64,000 nt of DNA from positions 4,119,309-4,183,308 of the forward strand of contig NZ_JAINUL010000001.1 in the NCBI RefSeq assembly GCF_020639365.1. Reading direction: 5' to 3'. Positions 1 to 9,008 of this stretch are shown piece by piece. A model generated the notes under the pieces. The model was not told the origin of the DNA, did no database searches, and worked only from the letters and a program-made list of their open reading frames with translations. A program made the position numbers and the translations under genes. The DNA is from Streptomyces flavotricini. Its GTDB lineage: Bacteria; Actinomycetota; Actinomycetes; Streptomycetales; Streptomycetaceae. The number at the start of each line of letters is the position of its first letter. The first letter of the stretch is position 1.

Positions 1-233
1 GTGTGGAACTCCACCAGGGCGTCGTCGGACAGGGCCGGCTTCACCAGGCTCAGCTCGGCCGGGGTCTTGTCGTCGAGGGCGGACGAGAGCCTGACCCGGT
101 CGTAGGCGGGGTGTCTGTCCTCGCCGAGGACCACCACCCGCCAGGTTCCGTGCCGGTCGCGGGAGCGGAGCTCCTCGACGAGGCGGTGGCCGGTCATTCC
201 GTGGCCGATGACGACGAGGGTGCGGGTGGTCAT
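1..233 (-). CDS. nirB: Nitrite reductase NirB, N-terminal part (cut by window edge)
   Basis: This is the first 77 codons of a minus-strand gene that runs off the left edge. The start is the ATG at 233. Residues 10-15 read GHGMTG, the FAD-binding glycine motif that opens NirB, and the following HPAYDRVRLSSAL segment is typical of the NirB/NasD pyridine nucleotide-disulphide oxidoreductase domain. NirB is the large, sirohaem-containing subunit of NAD(P)H nitrite reductase, reducing nitrite to ammonium in the cytoplasm. It lies 39 bp downstream of the flavoprotein gene that ends at 273, so it is probably the last visible gene of the nitrate operon. Sirohaem and Fe-S domains lie outside the window. 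Confidence 0.85.
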   Translation of the reverse strand, partial: MTTRTLVVIGHGMTGHRLVEELRSRDRHGTWRVVVLGEDRHPAYDRVRLSSALDDKTPAELSLVKPALSDDALVEFH

Positions 234-272
234 ACTCGGTGTCCTTTGCGGGGTGAGGGCCTCCGCGCCGGT

Positions 273-1721
273 TCAACTGCCGCTCGCGGCAGCGCTGGTG
301 GAGGCCAGGGCGGTGCAGATGGACTCCACCTGGCGGGCGCAGCCACCGCAGCCGGTGGTCGCGCGGGTGGCGTCCGCGAGCTCGGCGAGCCCGTGCGCCC
401 CGGCGTGCCAGGCCTGGGTGAGGTCGTGATGGGTGACGTTGTTGCACAGGCAGATGACGGTCTCGGCCGTGACCTCGGCGGAGCCGGCCTTGGCCAGGCG
501 GGGGGCGCGGCCCAGGAGCAGGCTGAGCCGGTCGCGCGGGACGGGCGCGTCGTGGACGTACAGCTCGGTCGTGGTGGCGATGGCCCGGTCGAAGCCGAGG
601 AGGACCGCGGCGGTGATGTGTTCGCCGGTGAGCTCCAGGCGGGCGTAGCGGCCGTTCGCCGGGTCGTTGAGGGTGATCGTCTCGTCGCAGGGGGCGGCGC
701 CCGGGATGCCGAGGACCACGAGGCCGGGGCCCGCGATCCGGGGGCGCAGGACGCGGCGGGCGGGGGCGACGCCGCGGGCGCCGGAGGCGAGGTGGCGCGC
801 CAGGGCCTCGGCCTGGGCCCAGCCGGAGGCCAGGGATCCACCGCGGCTGCCGCGGTGTTCGGCGCAGTCGCCGAGGGCGTGGATCAGCGGGTCGTCGGTG
901 CGCATGCAGTCGTCGACGAGGATGCCGGTGCGCACGGCGAGCCCGGCGGTGCGGGCCAGCCCGGTCTCGGGCAGGACGCCGGTGCACAGCAGCAGGGTGT
1001 CGGCGGGCACGGCGCTGCCGTCGGCGAGGGTGAGGGTGCCGGGGGCGTCCGCGGTGGCGGGGGTGTACGCGGTGGCGGGGCTGCCGGCGACGAGCTCGAC
1101 GCCGGCGGCGGTGAGCCGGTCGCGCACGAGGGCCCCCGCGGCCGCGTCGAGGAGGTGGTCCATCGGCCAGGGGCGGGGGTGGACGAGGGTGACGGGACGG
1201 TTCTTCAGGGCCAGCGCGAACGCGGCTTCGACGCCGAGGGATCCGGCGCCCAGGATGGTCACGGGCGTCCGGGCGGCCACCACGGCCGGGTCGGTGAGCC
1301 GGGCGCAGTCGGCGAGGGTGCGCAGGACGGCGACCCCGGCGGCCGGGCTCCCGTCGGGGGTGCGCAGGCCCGGCAGGTCGGGCAGGAGCGGGGTGGCGCC
1401 GGTGGCCAGGATCAGCCGGGCGTACGGGAAGACGTCCCCGTCGGCGGTGTGCACGCGGCGCCGGAGCCGGTCGATGCGGACGGCGCAGACACCGGTCCGG
1501 ATCGTGGTGTCGCCGGGCGGCGGGGGCAGTTCCATGGCCTCGACCGGCAGGCTGCCGTCGAGGGCGGAGGTGAGCAGGGCCCGGTGGTAGGCGGGGGTGT
1601 CCTCGGCACCGAGGACGGTGACGGGGTCCTCGCAGCCGAAGTGGCGTAGCCGGTCGAGGATCTGGTGGGCGGCCGGGCCGTTGCCGATGACGAGGAGCGG
1701 CGCGGTGGGGTGCGTGGTCAT
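273..1721 (-). CDS. FAD-dependent oxidoreductase with C-terminal BFD-type [2Fe-2S] domain (nitrate reductase electron-transfer subunit)
   Basis: 482 residues. The N-terminus holds a FAD-binding GNGPAA motif (about residues 13-18), a second dinucleotide fold (GAGSLGVEAA, about 150-165) binds NAD(P)H, and the C-terminus has CLCNN and CGGC cysteines (about 405-455) of a bacterioferritin-associated-ferredoxin-like [2Fe-2S] domain. This is the layout of NasB-type proteins that pass electrons from NAD(P)H to assimilatory nitrate reductase. The ATG at 1721 overlaps the nitrate reductase stop by 4 bp (ATGA), indicating translational coupling. It could alternatively be the N-terminal half of a split nitrite reductase, but nirB follows as a separate gene. 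Confidence 0.8.
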   Translation of the reverse strand: MTTHPTAPLLVIGNGPAAHQILDRLRHFGCEDPVTVLGAEDTPAYHRALLTSALDGSLPVEAMELPPPPGDTTIRTGVCAVRIDRLRRRVHTADGDVFPYARLILATGATPLLPDLPGLRTPDGSPAAGVAVLRTLADCARLTDPAVVAARTPVTILGAGSLGVEAAFALALKNRPVTLVHPRPWPMDHLLDAAAGALVRDRLTAAGVELVAGSPATAYTPATADAPGTLTLADGSAVPADTLLLCTGVLPETGLARTAGLAVRTGILVDDCMRTDDPLIHALGDCAEHRGSRGGSLASGWAQAEALARHLASGARGVAPARRVLRPRIAGPGLVVLGIPGAAPCDETITLNDPANGRYARLELTGEHITAAVLLGFDRAIATTTELYVHDAPVPRDRLSLLLGRAPRLAKAGSAEVTAETVICLCNNVTHHDLTQAWHAGAHGLAELADATRATTGCGGCARQVESICTALASTSAAASGS

Positions 1722-4051
1722 GGGCGGGCGTCCTGGAGGGGTGCGGGGCCGGGGCCCCGGCCGGATGCGGAGGCGAGCACGACGTCGGCGGCGTCGTCGT
1801 CGGCGAAGCCGTGGCCCTCGAAGCCGTCGCGCTCGAAGCCGTCGCGCTCGAAGCCGTCGCCGTCGAAGCCGTCGCCGTCGAAGCGCCCGTCCTCGATGTC
1901 GTCGCTCCCGGCGTCCGACTCGGGGAATTCGAGCTCCGCCGGTTCGATGCGGACCGCGCACACCTTGAACTCGGGCATGCGGCTGCGCGGGTCGAGGGCG
2001 TCGTTGGTGAGCAGGTTGGCCCGCCCGGCGCCCGGGAAGTGGAACGGCAGGAAGACGGTGTCGGCGCGCAGGGTCGGGTCCAGGCGGACCCGGGCCAGCG
2101 TGGTGCCGCGCGCCGAGCTGACCCGGGCGTGGCCGCCCTCGGTCAGGCCGGCCCGGGCGGCCGTGTCGGGATGCACCTCGACGTGCGCCTCGGGGGCCGC
2201 GGCGGCCAGCTGCGGCACCCGGCGGGTCTGCGCCCCGGACTGGTACTGGGCCAGGACCCGGCCGGTGGTGGCGTACAGCGGGTGCTCGGCGTGCGCCTCC
2301 TCGGCGGGCGGGCGGTGTTCCACCTCGGCGAAGCGGGCCCGGCCGTCGGCGTGGGCGAACCCGTCGAGGAACAGCCGCGGGGTGCCGGGGTGGGCGGGCT
2401 CGCCGTCGGCGGTGCGCGGGCAGGGCCAGTGCAGGGTCTCGCCCGCGTCGAGGCGGTCGTAGCCGATCCCCGAGTAGTCGGCCGGGCCGCCCCGGGAGGC
2501 ACGGCCCAACTCCTCGAAGACGGCCCTTGGTTCGGTCGGGTAGCGCTCGGGGCGGTCGCCCAGCCGGATGGCGAGGTCGTGCAGGACGGCGAGGTCGGAT
2601 CGGGCGCCGGGCGGCGGGTCGAGCAGCCGGCGGCGGCGCAGGATGCGGCCTTCGAGGTTGGTCATGGTGCCCTCCTCCTCGGCCCACTGGGTGACGGGCA
2701 GCACCACGTCGGCCATGCGGGCGGTCTCGGAGGGCACGAAGTCGGCGACGACGAGCAGGTCCAGGGAGGACAGGCATTCGGCGACGCGGTCGGCGCGCGG
2801 TGCGGAGACCACCGGGTTGGCGCCGAAGACGAGCAGGGCGCGCGGGCCGGTGTCGGTGCCGAGGGCGCTGAGGAGCTCGTACGCGCTGCGGCCGGGGCCC
2901 GGGATGACCTCGGGGTCGACGCCCCAGACGCCCGCCACGTGGGCCCGGGCCACCGGGTCGGTGATCATCCGGTAGCCGGGAAGCTGGTCGGCCTTCTGGC
3001 CGTGCTCGCGGCCGCCCTGGCCGTTGCCCTGGCCGGTGAGGCAGCCGTAGCCGCCGCCTTCACGGCCGGGCAGGCCCAGGGCGAGCGCGATGTTGATGAA
3101 GGCGGCGACGGTGTCGGTGCCCTTGCTGTGCTGTTCGGCGCCGCGGCCGGTGAGGACGTACGCCCGGCCGGCGGCGGCGAGCATCCGCACGGCCTCGCGC
3201 TGGTCGCTGACGGGTACGCCGGTGACCTTCTCGACGCGCTCGGGCCACCAGGAGGCGGCGCGTTTCCACGCGGCTTCGAAGCCGGTGGTGCGCCGCTCCA
3301 CGTAGGCCCGGTCGGTGTGGCCGTCGACGACGAGGATGTGCATCAGGCCGAGGGCGAGGGCCAGGTCGGTGCCGGGGCGCGGCTGCAGGTGCAGGGCCGC
3401 GCGGGCTGCGGTGGGGGTGCGGCGCGGGTCGATGACGATCAGCTGCGCGGCGCTGAGGTGGCGCATCAGCGGGGGCATCGTCTCGGCGGGGTTGGCGCCG
3501 GCGAGCAGGATCACGTCGGCGGCCGCGAGGTCGGTGACGGGGAAGGGCAGTCCGCGGTCCAGGCCGAAGGCGGCGTTCCCGGCGGCAGCGGCCGAGGACA
3601 TGCAGAACCGGCCGTTGTAGTCGATCTGGCTGGTGCCGAGGGCGAGGCGGGCGAACTTTCCGAGGAGGTACGCCTTCTCGTTGGTGAGCCCGCCGCCGCC
3701 GAACACCCCGACGGCGTCGGGGCCGTGCTCGGCGCGGATCCGGGTGAGGCCGGCGGCCACCGTGTCGAGGGCGGTGTCCCAGTCGGTGGGGCGCAGGGTC
3801 CCGCCGGAGTCACGGACCATCGGGGTCCGGATCCGGTCGGGGGTGGTGAGCAGGGCGGGGGCGGTCCAGCCCTTCTGGCACAGGCCGCCGCTGTTGACGG
3901 GGAACTCCGGGTCGGGCCGGACCTCGGCCCCGCCCGCCGCGTCTCCCCGGCTCAGCAGGGTGCCGCATTGCAGGGCGCAGTACGGGCAGTGGGTCCGTAC
4001 GGTCCCGGCGTCGCCGTCGCGGGCGGCGCCGGGACGTGTCCGGTCAGACAT
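1718..4051 (-). CDS. nasA: Assimilatory nitrate reductase, catalytic molybdopterin subunit
   Basis: 777 residues of the molybdopterin oxidoreductase family. A [4Fe-4S] site CPYCALQC sits at residues 22-29 with the fourth cysteine in GGLCQKGW near 58. The molybdopterin domain and the C-terminal dinucleotide-binding domain follow. It reduces nitrate to nitrite in the cytoplasm; there is no Tat signal. It overlaps the transporter gene upstream by 8 bp and the flavoprotein gene downstream by 4 bp. The end is odd: residues about 722-749 are six phenylalanine-led acidic pentads (FDGDG, FERDG types), encoded by a 15-bp tandem repeat, with no counterpart that I know in the family. Confidence 0.88.
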   Translation of the reverse strand: MSDRTRPGAARDGDAGTVRTHCPYCALQCGTLLSRGDAAGGAEVRPDPEFPVNSGGLCQKGWTAPALLTTPDRIRTPMVRDSGGTLRPTDWDTALDTVAAGLTRIRAEHGPDAVGVFGGGGLTNEKAYLLGKFARLALGTSQIDYNGRFCMSSAAAAGNAAFGLDRGLPFPVTDLAAADVILLAGANPAETMPPLMRHLSAAQLIVIDPRRTPTAARAALHLQPRPGTDLALALGLMHILVVDGHTDRAYVERRTTGFEAAWKRAASWWPERVEKVTGVPVSDQREAVRMLAAAGRAYVLTGRGAEQHSKGTDTVAAFINIALALGLPGREGGGYGCLTGQGNGQGGREHGQKADQLPGYRMITDPVARAHVAGVWGVDPEVIPGPGRSAYELLSALGTDTGPRALLVFGANPVVSAPRADRVAECLSSLDLLVVADFVPSETARMADVVLPVTQWAEEEGTMTNLEGRILRRRRLLDPPPGARSDLAVLHDLAIRLGDRPERYPTEPRAVFEELGRASRGGPADYSGIGYDRLDAGETLHWPCPRTADGEPAHPGTPRLFLDGFAHADGRARFAEVEHRPPAEEAHAEHPLYATTGRVLAQYQSGAQTRRVPQLAAAAPEAHVEVHPDTAARAGLTEGGHARVSSARGTTLARVRLDPTLRADTVFLPFHFPGAGRANLLTNDALDPRSRMPEFKVCAVRIEPAELEFPESDAGSDDIEDGRFDGDGFDGDGFERDGFERDGFEGHGFADDDAADVVLASASGRGPGPAPLQDARP
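1805..1885. repeat. 15-bp tandem repeat inside nasA 3' end
   Basis: Five to six imperfect copies of a 15-bp unit (gaagccgtcgcgctc on the plus strand) start at 1805, 1820, 1835, 1850, 1865 and 1880. On the coding minus strand they give acidic pentapeptides starting with Phe. All copies keep the reading frame, so repeat-number changes would lengthen or shorten the nitrate reductase tail without a frameshift. Confidence 0.85.
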
Positions 4052-5471
4052 GGACGTTCTCCGGGCGGGTGGCGGCGGCCGCCGTCTGCTGCTGCGGCTG
4101 CTGCTGCTGCTGCGCGGCGGGGGAGCCGGCCCGCTCGCGGCGCACGTACACCGCCCAGACGACGGCGGCGCAGACGGCGTAGTAGCCGAGGAAGGACAGG
4201 AAGGCGGGGGTGCCGTTGCTCGCGCCACCGCTGTAGGCGCCGCGGAAGGCGAGGTTGATGGCGACTCCGCCGAGCGCGCCGATCGCGCCGGAGATGCCGA
4301 TGGCGGCGCCCGACAGGCGGCGGGCGGTGGCGAAGGCCCGGGTGGCGTCCCCGCCCCTGACGATGCGGGCCTCGGCCTGACGGGTGAAGGCCGCGGGGAT
4401 CAGCTTGTAGGTGGAGCCGTTGCCGATGCCGCTCAGGACGAACAGGGCGGTGAATCCGGCGATGAAGATCGTCAGGGAGTCGCGTGCGGAGGCGAGGAGC
4501 AGCACCCCGGTGCCGACGCCCATGCCGGCGAAGGTGATGAGGGTGATGCGGGCGCCGCCGAAGCGGTCGGCGAGCCAGCCGCCGAAGGGGCGGGAGAAGG
4601 AGCCGAGCAGCGGGCCGAGGAAGGTGTACGAGGCCGCTTCGAGCGGGGTGGAGCCGAACTGGGTCTGCAGGACCAGCCCGAAGGCGAACCCGTAGCCGAT
4701 GAACGAGCCGAAGGTGCCGATGTAGAGGAGGGAGATGAGCCAGGTGTCGCGCTGGGCGAGGGCCTCGCGCTGGGCGCCCGGGTCGGTCCGCACGGTCGCG
4801 ATGTTGTCCATCTTGAACGCGCAGACGAGGGAGACGAGCGCGATGAGCGGCAGGTAGAAGGCGGCGATGTACGCCGGGTGGTCGTCGCCCGCGGTGGAGA
4901 TGACGAGCAGGCCCAGCAGCTGGACGGCGGCGACGCCGAGGTTGCCGCCGCCCGCGTTGAGGCCGAGGGCCCAGCCCTGGTGGCGGCGCGGGAAGAAGCC
5001 GGTGATGTTGGTCATCGAGGAGGCGAAGTTGCCGCCGCCGACCCCACCGAGGGCGCTGATCAGCAAGAACACCCACAGCGGGGTGCCGGGGCGCTGGATG
5101 AAGAACACGGTGAGCGCGGCCGGCACCAGCAGGATCGCCGAGGCGAAGACGGTCCAGTTGCGGCCGCCGAAGCGGGTGACGGCGTAGCTGTACGAGGGGC
5201 GCAGGAGGGCGCCGACGAGCGTGGGGGTGACGACGAGGAGGAACTTCTCGTCGGGGGCGAAGCCGAGGCCGATCCCGGGCGTCATGAACAGCACCAGGAC
5301 CGACCACATGCTCCAGATGGAGAAGCCGATGTGCTCGGAGACCACCGACAGGTAGAGGTTGCGGCGCGCGATGCGCTTGCCGCCCCGCTCCCAGTACTGC
5401 TCGTCCTCGGCGTCCCAGTCCTCGATCCAGCGCCCCTTGGCTGATCGCGCGGCTGTTCTCTCGGCACTCAT
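4044..5471 (-). CDS. narK: Nitrate/nitrite transporter, MFS family (NarK type)
   Basis: 475 residues with about 12 hydrophobic helices. The glycine-rich nitrate signature is present twice (GGVGGGNFASSMTN near 150 and GLNAGGGNLG near 175). NarK/NasA-type carriers import nitrate or exchange nitrate for nitrite across the membrane. The C-terminus is a cytoplasmic tail rich in glutamine and alanine. It starts at the ATG at 5471, 22 bp after the stop of the CreD-like lyase and on the same strand, and its 3' end overlaps nasA by 8 bp. That places the nitrate genes directly behind the nitrous-acid-forming genes in one transcription direction. Confidence 0.88.
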   Translation of the reverse strand: MSAERTAARSAKGRWIEDWDAEDEQYWERGGKRIARRNLYLSVVSEHIGFSIWSMWSVLVLFMTPGIGLGFAPDEKFLLVVTPTLVGALLRPSYSYAVTRFGGRNWTVFASAILLVPAALTVFFIQRPGTPLWVFLLISALGGVGGGNFASSMTNITGFFPRRHQGWALGLNAGGGNLGVAAVQLLGLLVISTAGDDHPAYIAAFYLPLIALVSLVCAFKMDNIATVRTDPGAQREALAQRDTWLISLLYIGTFGSFIGYGFAFGLVLQTQFGSTPLEAASYTFLGPLLGSFSRPFGGWLADRFGGARITLITFAGMGVGTGVLLLASARDSLTIFIAGFTALFVLSGIGNGSTYKLIPAAFTRQAEARIVRGGDATRAFATARRLSGAAIGISGAIGALGGVAINLAFRGAYSGGASNGTPAFLSFLGYYAVCAAVVWAVYVRRERAGSPAAQQQQQPQQQTAAAATRPENVHV

Positions 5472-5493
5472 GACCTGGTTTCTCCCTTGTCTG

Positions 5494-6930
5494 TCAGGCG
5501 GTTGGTCCGCGGGGTGGTGACTGCGGTACGTCGGCCAGTGCGCGGTCGACGAGGGCGCCGGCGGCGCCGCTGTACCCGGCCGGGTCGCACAGCCGCGCGA
5601 TGTACTGCGCGTCGAGTCCGTGCCCGGCCCCGGACATCCCGGTGAGCACGGTGCCCAGGGGGCGCCCGCTCTCGGCGGCGGTGGCCGAGGCCTCGGTCAG
5701 CAGCTGCTTCGCGGCGGCCTTGCCCAGGCGCGGGGCGAGGCGGGCCGCGATGCGCTCGGAGACCACCTGGCCGCCGGTGAGGTCGAGGTTCTCCCGCATC
5801 CGGCCGGCCCGGACCTCCAGCCCCTCGGCGAGTTCGACCGCGGTGTGGGCGGCGCCGCCGGTCAGGCGCAGGCACTCGCGCAGCAGTTGCCATTCGGCGT
5901 GCCAGACGCCGGCGGCGCGCTCGTCCTCGGTGACCAGGCACTGGGTGAGCCCTGCGGCGATCACCGGGACCTGGAGGGCCGCGGCGCGGATCAGGGTGGC
6001 GAGCACCGGATTGCGCTTGTGCGGCATGGCGGAGGAGCTGCCGCGGCCGGCGGCGGTGGGTTCGGCGACCTCGCCCACCTCGGTCCGGGTCAGCGCCTGC
6101 ACGTCGACCGCGATCTTGCCGAGGGCGCCGGCGGTGAAGGCCAGCGCGGCGGCGAGATCGGCGAGCGGGGTGCGCAGCGCGTGCCAGGGCAGCACCGGGC
6201 GGGCGAGTCCGGTCTCGGCGGCGAAGGCGTCGACGAGCCGGTCGAGGTAGGGGTGGGCGGTGTCGGCCGCCACGTCGGGGCGGTCGATGTCGGCGTACTC
6301 GAGGTAGCCGGCGAGGGTGCCGGCGGCCCCGCCGAGCGAGACCGGCAGGCCCTCGTCGAGGATTCGGGCGAGGCGGGCGTCGGCGTCGAGGACGAGGGCC
6401 CGCCAGCCCGCGGCCTTGAGTCCGAAGGTGGTGGGGACGGCGTGCAGGGCCAGGGTGCGGCCCGGCATGAGGGTGTCGCGGTGGGTGCGGGCGAGACCCG
6501 CCAGGGCCTGCGCGGTCCGGGCGAGGTCCGCCCGGACCAGGCGCAGGGCCCTGGCCGCCACCAGCATGGCGCCGGTGTCGAAGATGTCCTGGCTGGTGGA
6601 ACCCCGGTGGACGAAGTCCGCGGCTTCGGGATCGATGCCGCGGACCACCGCGGTGAGGGCCTGGACCAGGCCCACCACCGGGTTCGCGGTCTCCCGCGAG
6701 GCGAGCGCGAGGGCCCTCAGGTCGAACCGCTCGGCCCGGGCGGCTTCGGTGATGACGGCCGCGGCTTCCCCCGGGAGGGTGCCGAGGCTCGCCTGGGCCC
6801 GGGCCAGGGCGGCCTCGGCGTCGAGCATGGCCTGCAGCCATGCCCGGTCGCCGACGGCCGCCTCGACCGCGGTGCCGGCCCGCACCGGAGACAGCAGGCC
6901 GGCGTCCACGAGAAGGCCCTCGTCGGTCAT
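5494..6930 (-). CDS. Nitrosuccinate lyase-like protein (CreD type; fumarase/aspartase superfamily)
   Basis: 478 residues with the superfamily hallmarks: HRGSTSQDI near residue 105 and the flexible signature loop GSSSAMPHKRNP near 300. Nearest families by motif are 3-carboxy-muconate cycloisomerase (PcaB), adenylosuccinate lyase and CreD of cremeomycin biosynthesis. CreD splits nitrosuccinate into fumarate and nitrous acid. The CreD assignment rests mainly on context: its ATG overlaps by 4 bp the stop of a CreE-like flavoenzyme, and no protocatechuate or purine genes are near. Without that neighbour, PcaB-like would be the default call. Confidence 0.72.
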   Translation of the reverse strand: MTDEGLLVDAGLLSPVRAGTAVEAAVGDRAWLQAMLDAEAALARAQASLGTLPGEAAAVITEAARAERFDLRALALASRETANPVVGLVQALTAVVRGIDPEAADFVHRGSTSQDIFDTGAMLVAARALRLVRADLARTAQALAGLARTHRDTLMPGRTLALHAVPTTFGLKAAGWRALVLDADARLARILDEGLPVSLGGAAGTLAGYLEYADIDRPDVAADTAHPYLDRLVDAFAAETGLARPVLPWHALRTPLADLAAALAFTAGALGKIAVDVQALTRTEVGEVAEPTAAGRGSSSAMPHKRNPVLATLIRAAALQVPVIAAGLTQCLVTEDERAAGVWHAEWQLLRECLRLTGGAAHTAVELAEGLEVRAGRMRENLDLTGGQVVSERIAARLAPRLGKAAAKQLLTEASATAAESGRPLGTVLTGMSGAGHGLDAQYIARLCDPAGYSGAAGALVDRALADVPQSPPRGPTA

Positions 6931-8915
6931 ACGATCACGCCGGGCAGCGTGTCGTCGGCCGTCTGGTCGGCGACCGCGCGGATCCCGGCCGGCAGGCTCG
7001 CGACCGGCGGCAGGGCCAGTACGGCGCGGGCGATGGCGTCGGAGTCGCCGAGCGTCACCGAGTCCACGCCGGGCCGGATGCCGGCCGCCGTCACCCAGTG
7101 GACGGACTCGGTCGGCACCCCGTAGGCGAAGCGGCGCGCGTGGGCGGTGCCGCGCGCGTCGATGAGCCGGTAGGGGCGCTCGGTGACCGCGAGGCCGCCG
7201 GTCTGGTAGCCGCCCTGCTCGCCCGAGATGACGTACGGCTTGGCCTGGTCGGTGTCCAGCAGGTGCTGGAGCAGCGGGTCGGAGGTGCGCCGCAGGTCGG
7301 GCTCGGGCAGCCGGGACTCGATGAGCACCTGCGCCTTGATCTGCGGGCCGGGCACCGAGGTGGACGCGGCGACGTACGTCTGGGCGTCGGTGTCGATGCG
7401 GACCTGGGTGCCGGGGCCGGTGACCGTCAGGACGCCGGCCTCGATGAGGGCGATCATCTCCTCGATGCGGGTGGCCGGCGGGCCGATGGAGAGGAAGCCG
7501 TTGAGCGGGGTGTACCAGCCCTCGAGGTCGTCGCGGTGCGAGTCCCCGTCGAGGCCGCCGTGGTCGACGGCGAGCCGGACCTCGTTGCGCAGGTCGCGCA
7601 GGACGTCCAGGGCGGACTTGACCGGGCCGCTGAGGTTGCCCTGGCGGGCGGCGGCGACGTCGGCCGCGAGGTACTCCACCAGCCAGGCCTGGAAGTCGTC
7701 GCGGTCGGCGAACTGCCTGTCGCCGTACGGGATGGAGAGCTTCTCCCAGCTCCAGTGCTGCTCCTCGGGGATGTCGTACTCGGCGAGCAGCCAGGAGCGG
7801 CCCTCCGCGTCCTCGGTCTCCAGGTAGCGCTCGGCGAAGGCCTCGCGCTCCTCCGGCCGGCCGTTGGCGGCGAGCAGGGCGCCGTAGTAGACGCTCTCGA
7901 CCTCCAGGGAGATGAAGGGCCAGAGGTCTTCCTTGAAGGTGACCCGGCCGCCGGAGGCGGCCCGCTCGCGCAGGGCGCGCACGTAGTCCGGGGTCAGCAG
8001 CTTGGGGAAGTAGCGGCCGTACGCGCCCTTCTCGTTGTCGCCGCGGGCGTGGTACGGGATGCCCCGCCGGGAGAAGGCGTAGAGCCGGGGCTCCTGCCCG
8101 GACGGCTGGTAGGTGAGCTTGCCGTCCTCGTCGCGGACGAAGGAACCGCCGCGGCCGTGGCTGAACAGCGCCATGTAGTCGAAGAAGTTCAGCCCGAGGC
8201 CGCGGACGAGCACCGTCTGGCCGGGCTTGATCGCCGCGAGGTCCTTGTCGGCGGGGTTGCCCGGCGTCAGGTAGGTCAGGTAGTGGATGCGCGCCAGGGA
8301 CGCGGTGCGCGCCTCGCGCGGGGTGAGGCGGGCCGGGACGTGACCCTGGGCCAGGATGATGGCGTCGAGGTCGTTGAGGCGGGTGCCGTCCTGGAGCCGG
8401 ACGCCCTGCGGGCCGCCCGAGATGCCGAGGGTGTCGGCGATGGCCACGGCGCGCGAGCGGTGGACGTGGACCGTGACGTGCTTGGGGGCGCCGACGATGA
8501 CGCGCTGGAAGCACTCGCTGAGGTAGTTCCCGTAGAAGGCACGGGTGGGGTAGGTGTCCGGGCCCATGGCCGCGGCCTCGGCGAGGGTGCCCTCGTCGTA
8601 GTCGCCGAACTGGCCCAGCACGGAGAGGGACTTGGCCCACTCGAACAGGGTCGGACCGGGCTCGATCGGACCGTCGATCTTGCAGCTGTCGTCGGTGTAG
8701 ACGGTGATCTGGCAAGCGACGGTGTTCATCAGCAGGTGGCGGGACTGGCCGGAGCGCCAGACCTGGCCGGCGCCGGGCGCGGCCGGGTCCACGACGTGGA
8801 TGGCGACCGAGTCGTGAACGGGGTTCTCCCGCTCGTTGGCGACCAGGCGCTCGACGACGGACAGCCCGCGGGGGCCTGCGCCGACGACGGCTATCTCAAC
8901 GGACGAGCTGCTCAT
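6927..8915 (-). CDS. CreE-like FAD-dependent monooxygenase (aspartate to nitrosuccinate)
   Basis: 662 residues. It opens with a Rossmann FAD motif, VVGAGPRG at residues 10-17, followed by the long FAD/NAD(P)-binding fold of the NAD_binding_9 type found in CreE and FzmM. Those enzymes oxidise the amino group of L-aspartate stepwise to nitrosuccinate using NADPH and O2. The next gene overlaps by 4 bp and is the matching lyase, so the pair would release nitrous acid inside the cell (aspartate-nitrosuccinate pathway). The start ATG at 8915 is unambiguous. Similar flavoproteins of unknown role exist, so the substrate is inferred from the pair. Confidence 0.72.
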   Translation of the reverse strand: MSSSSVEIAVVGAGPRGLSVVERLVANERENPVHDSVAIHVVDPAAPGAGQVWRSGQSRHLLMNTVACQITVYTDDSCKIDGPIEPGPTLFEWAKSLSVLGQFGDYDEGTLAEAAAMGPDTYPTRAFYGNYLSECFQRVIVGAPKHVTVHVHRSRAVAIADTLGISGGPQGVRLQDGTRLNDLDAIILAQGHVPARLTPREARTASLARIHYLTYLTPGNPADKDLAAIKPGQTVLVRGLGLNFFDYMALFSHGRGGSFVRDEDGKLTYQPSGQEPRLYAFSRRGIPYHARGDNEKGAYGRYFPKLLTPDYVRALRERAASGGRVTFKEDLWPFISLEVESVYYGALLAANGRPEEREAFAERYLETEDAEGRSWLLAEYDIPEEQHWSWEKLSIPYGDRQFADRDDFQAWLVEYLAADVAAARQGNLSGPVKSALDVLRDLRNEVRLAVDHGGLDGDSHRDDLEGWYTPLNGFLSIGPPATRIEEMIALIEAGVLTVTGPGTQVRIDTDAQTYVAASTSVPGPQIKAQVLIESRLPEPDLRRTSDPLLQHLLDTDQAKPYVISGEQGGYQTGGLAVTERPYRLIDARGTAHARRFAYGVPTESVHWVTAAGIRPGVDSVTLGDSDAIARAVLALPPVASLPAGIRAVADQTADDTLPGVIV

Positions 8916-9008
8916 GCGATATCTCCGATGCGGTAGGGATGCAGCGTGGGGGCCGGGCCTGTGCGGGGGTGGGCCGGGCGCGGTGGCGCGGCGGGCCTCA
9001 CCGGGCGC

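Noticed and set aside
3..4258. Long plus-strand reading frames over the nitrate reductase region
   Set aside because: They are shadows of minus-strand genes with clear motifs; their translations are Gly/Arg/Val-rich low complexity without domains, as expected in very GC-rich DNA.
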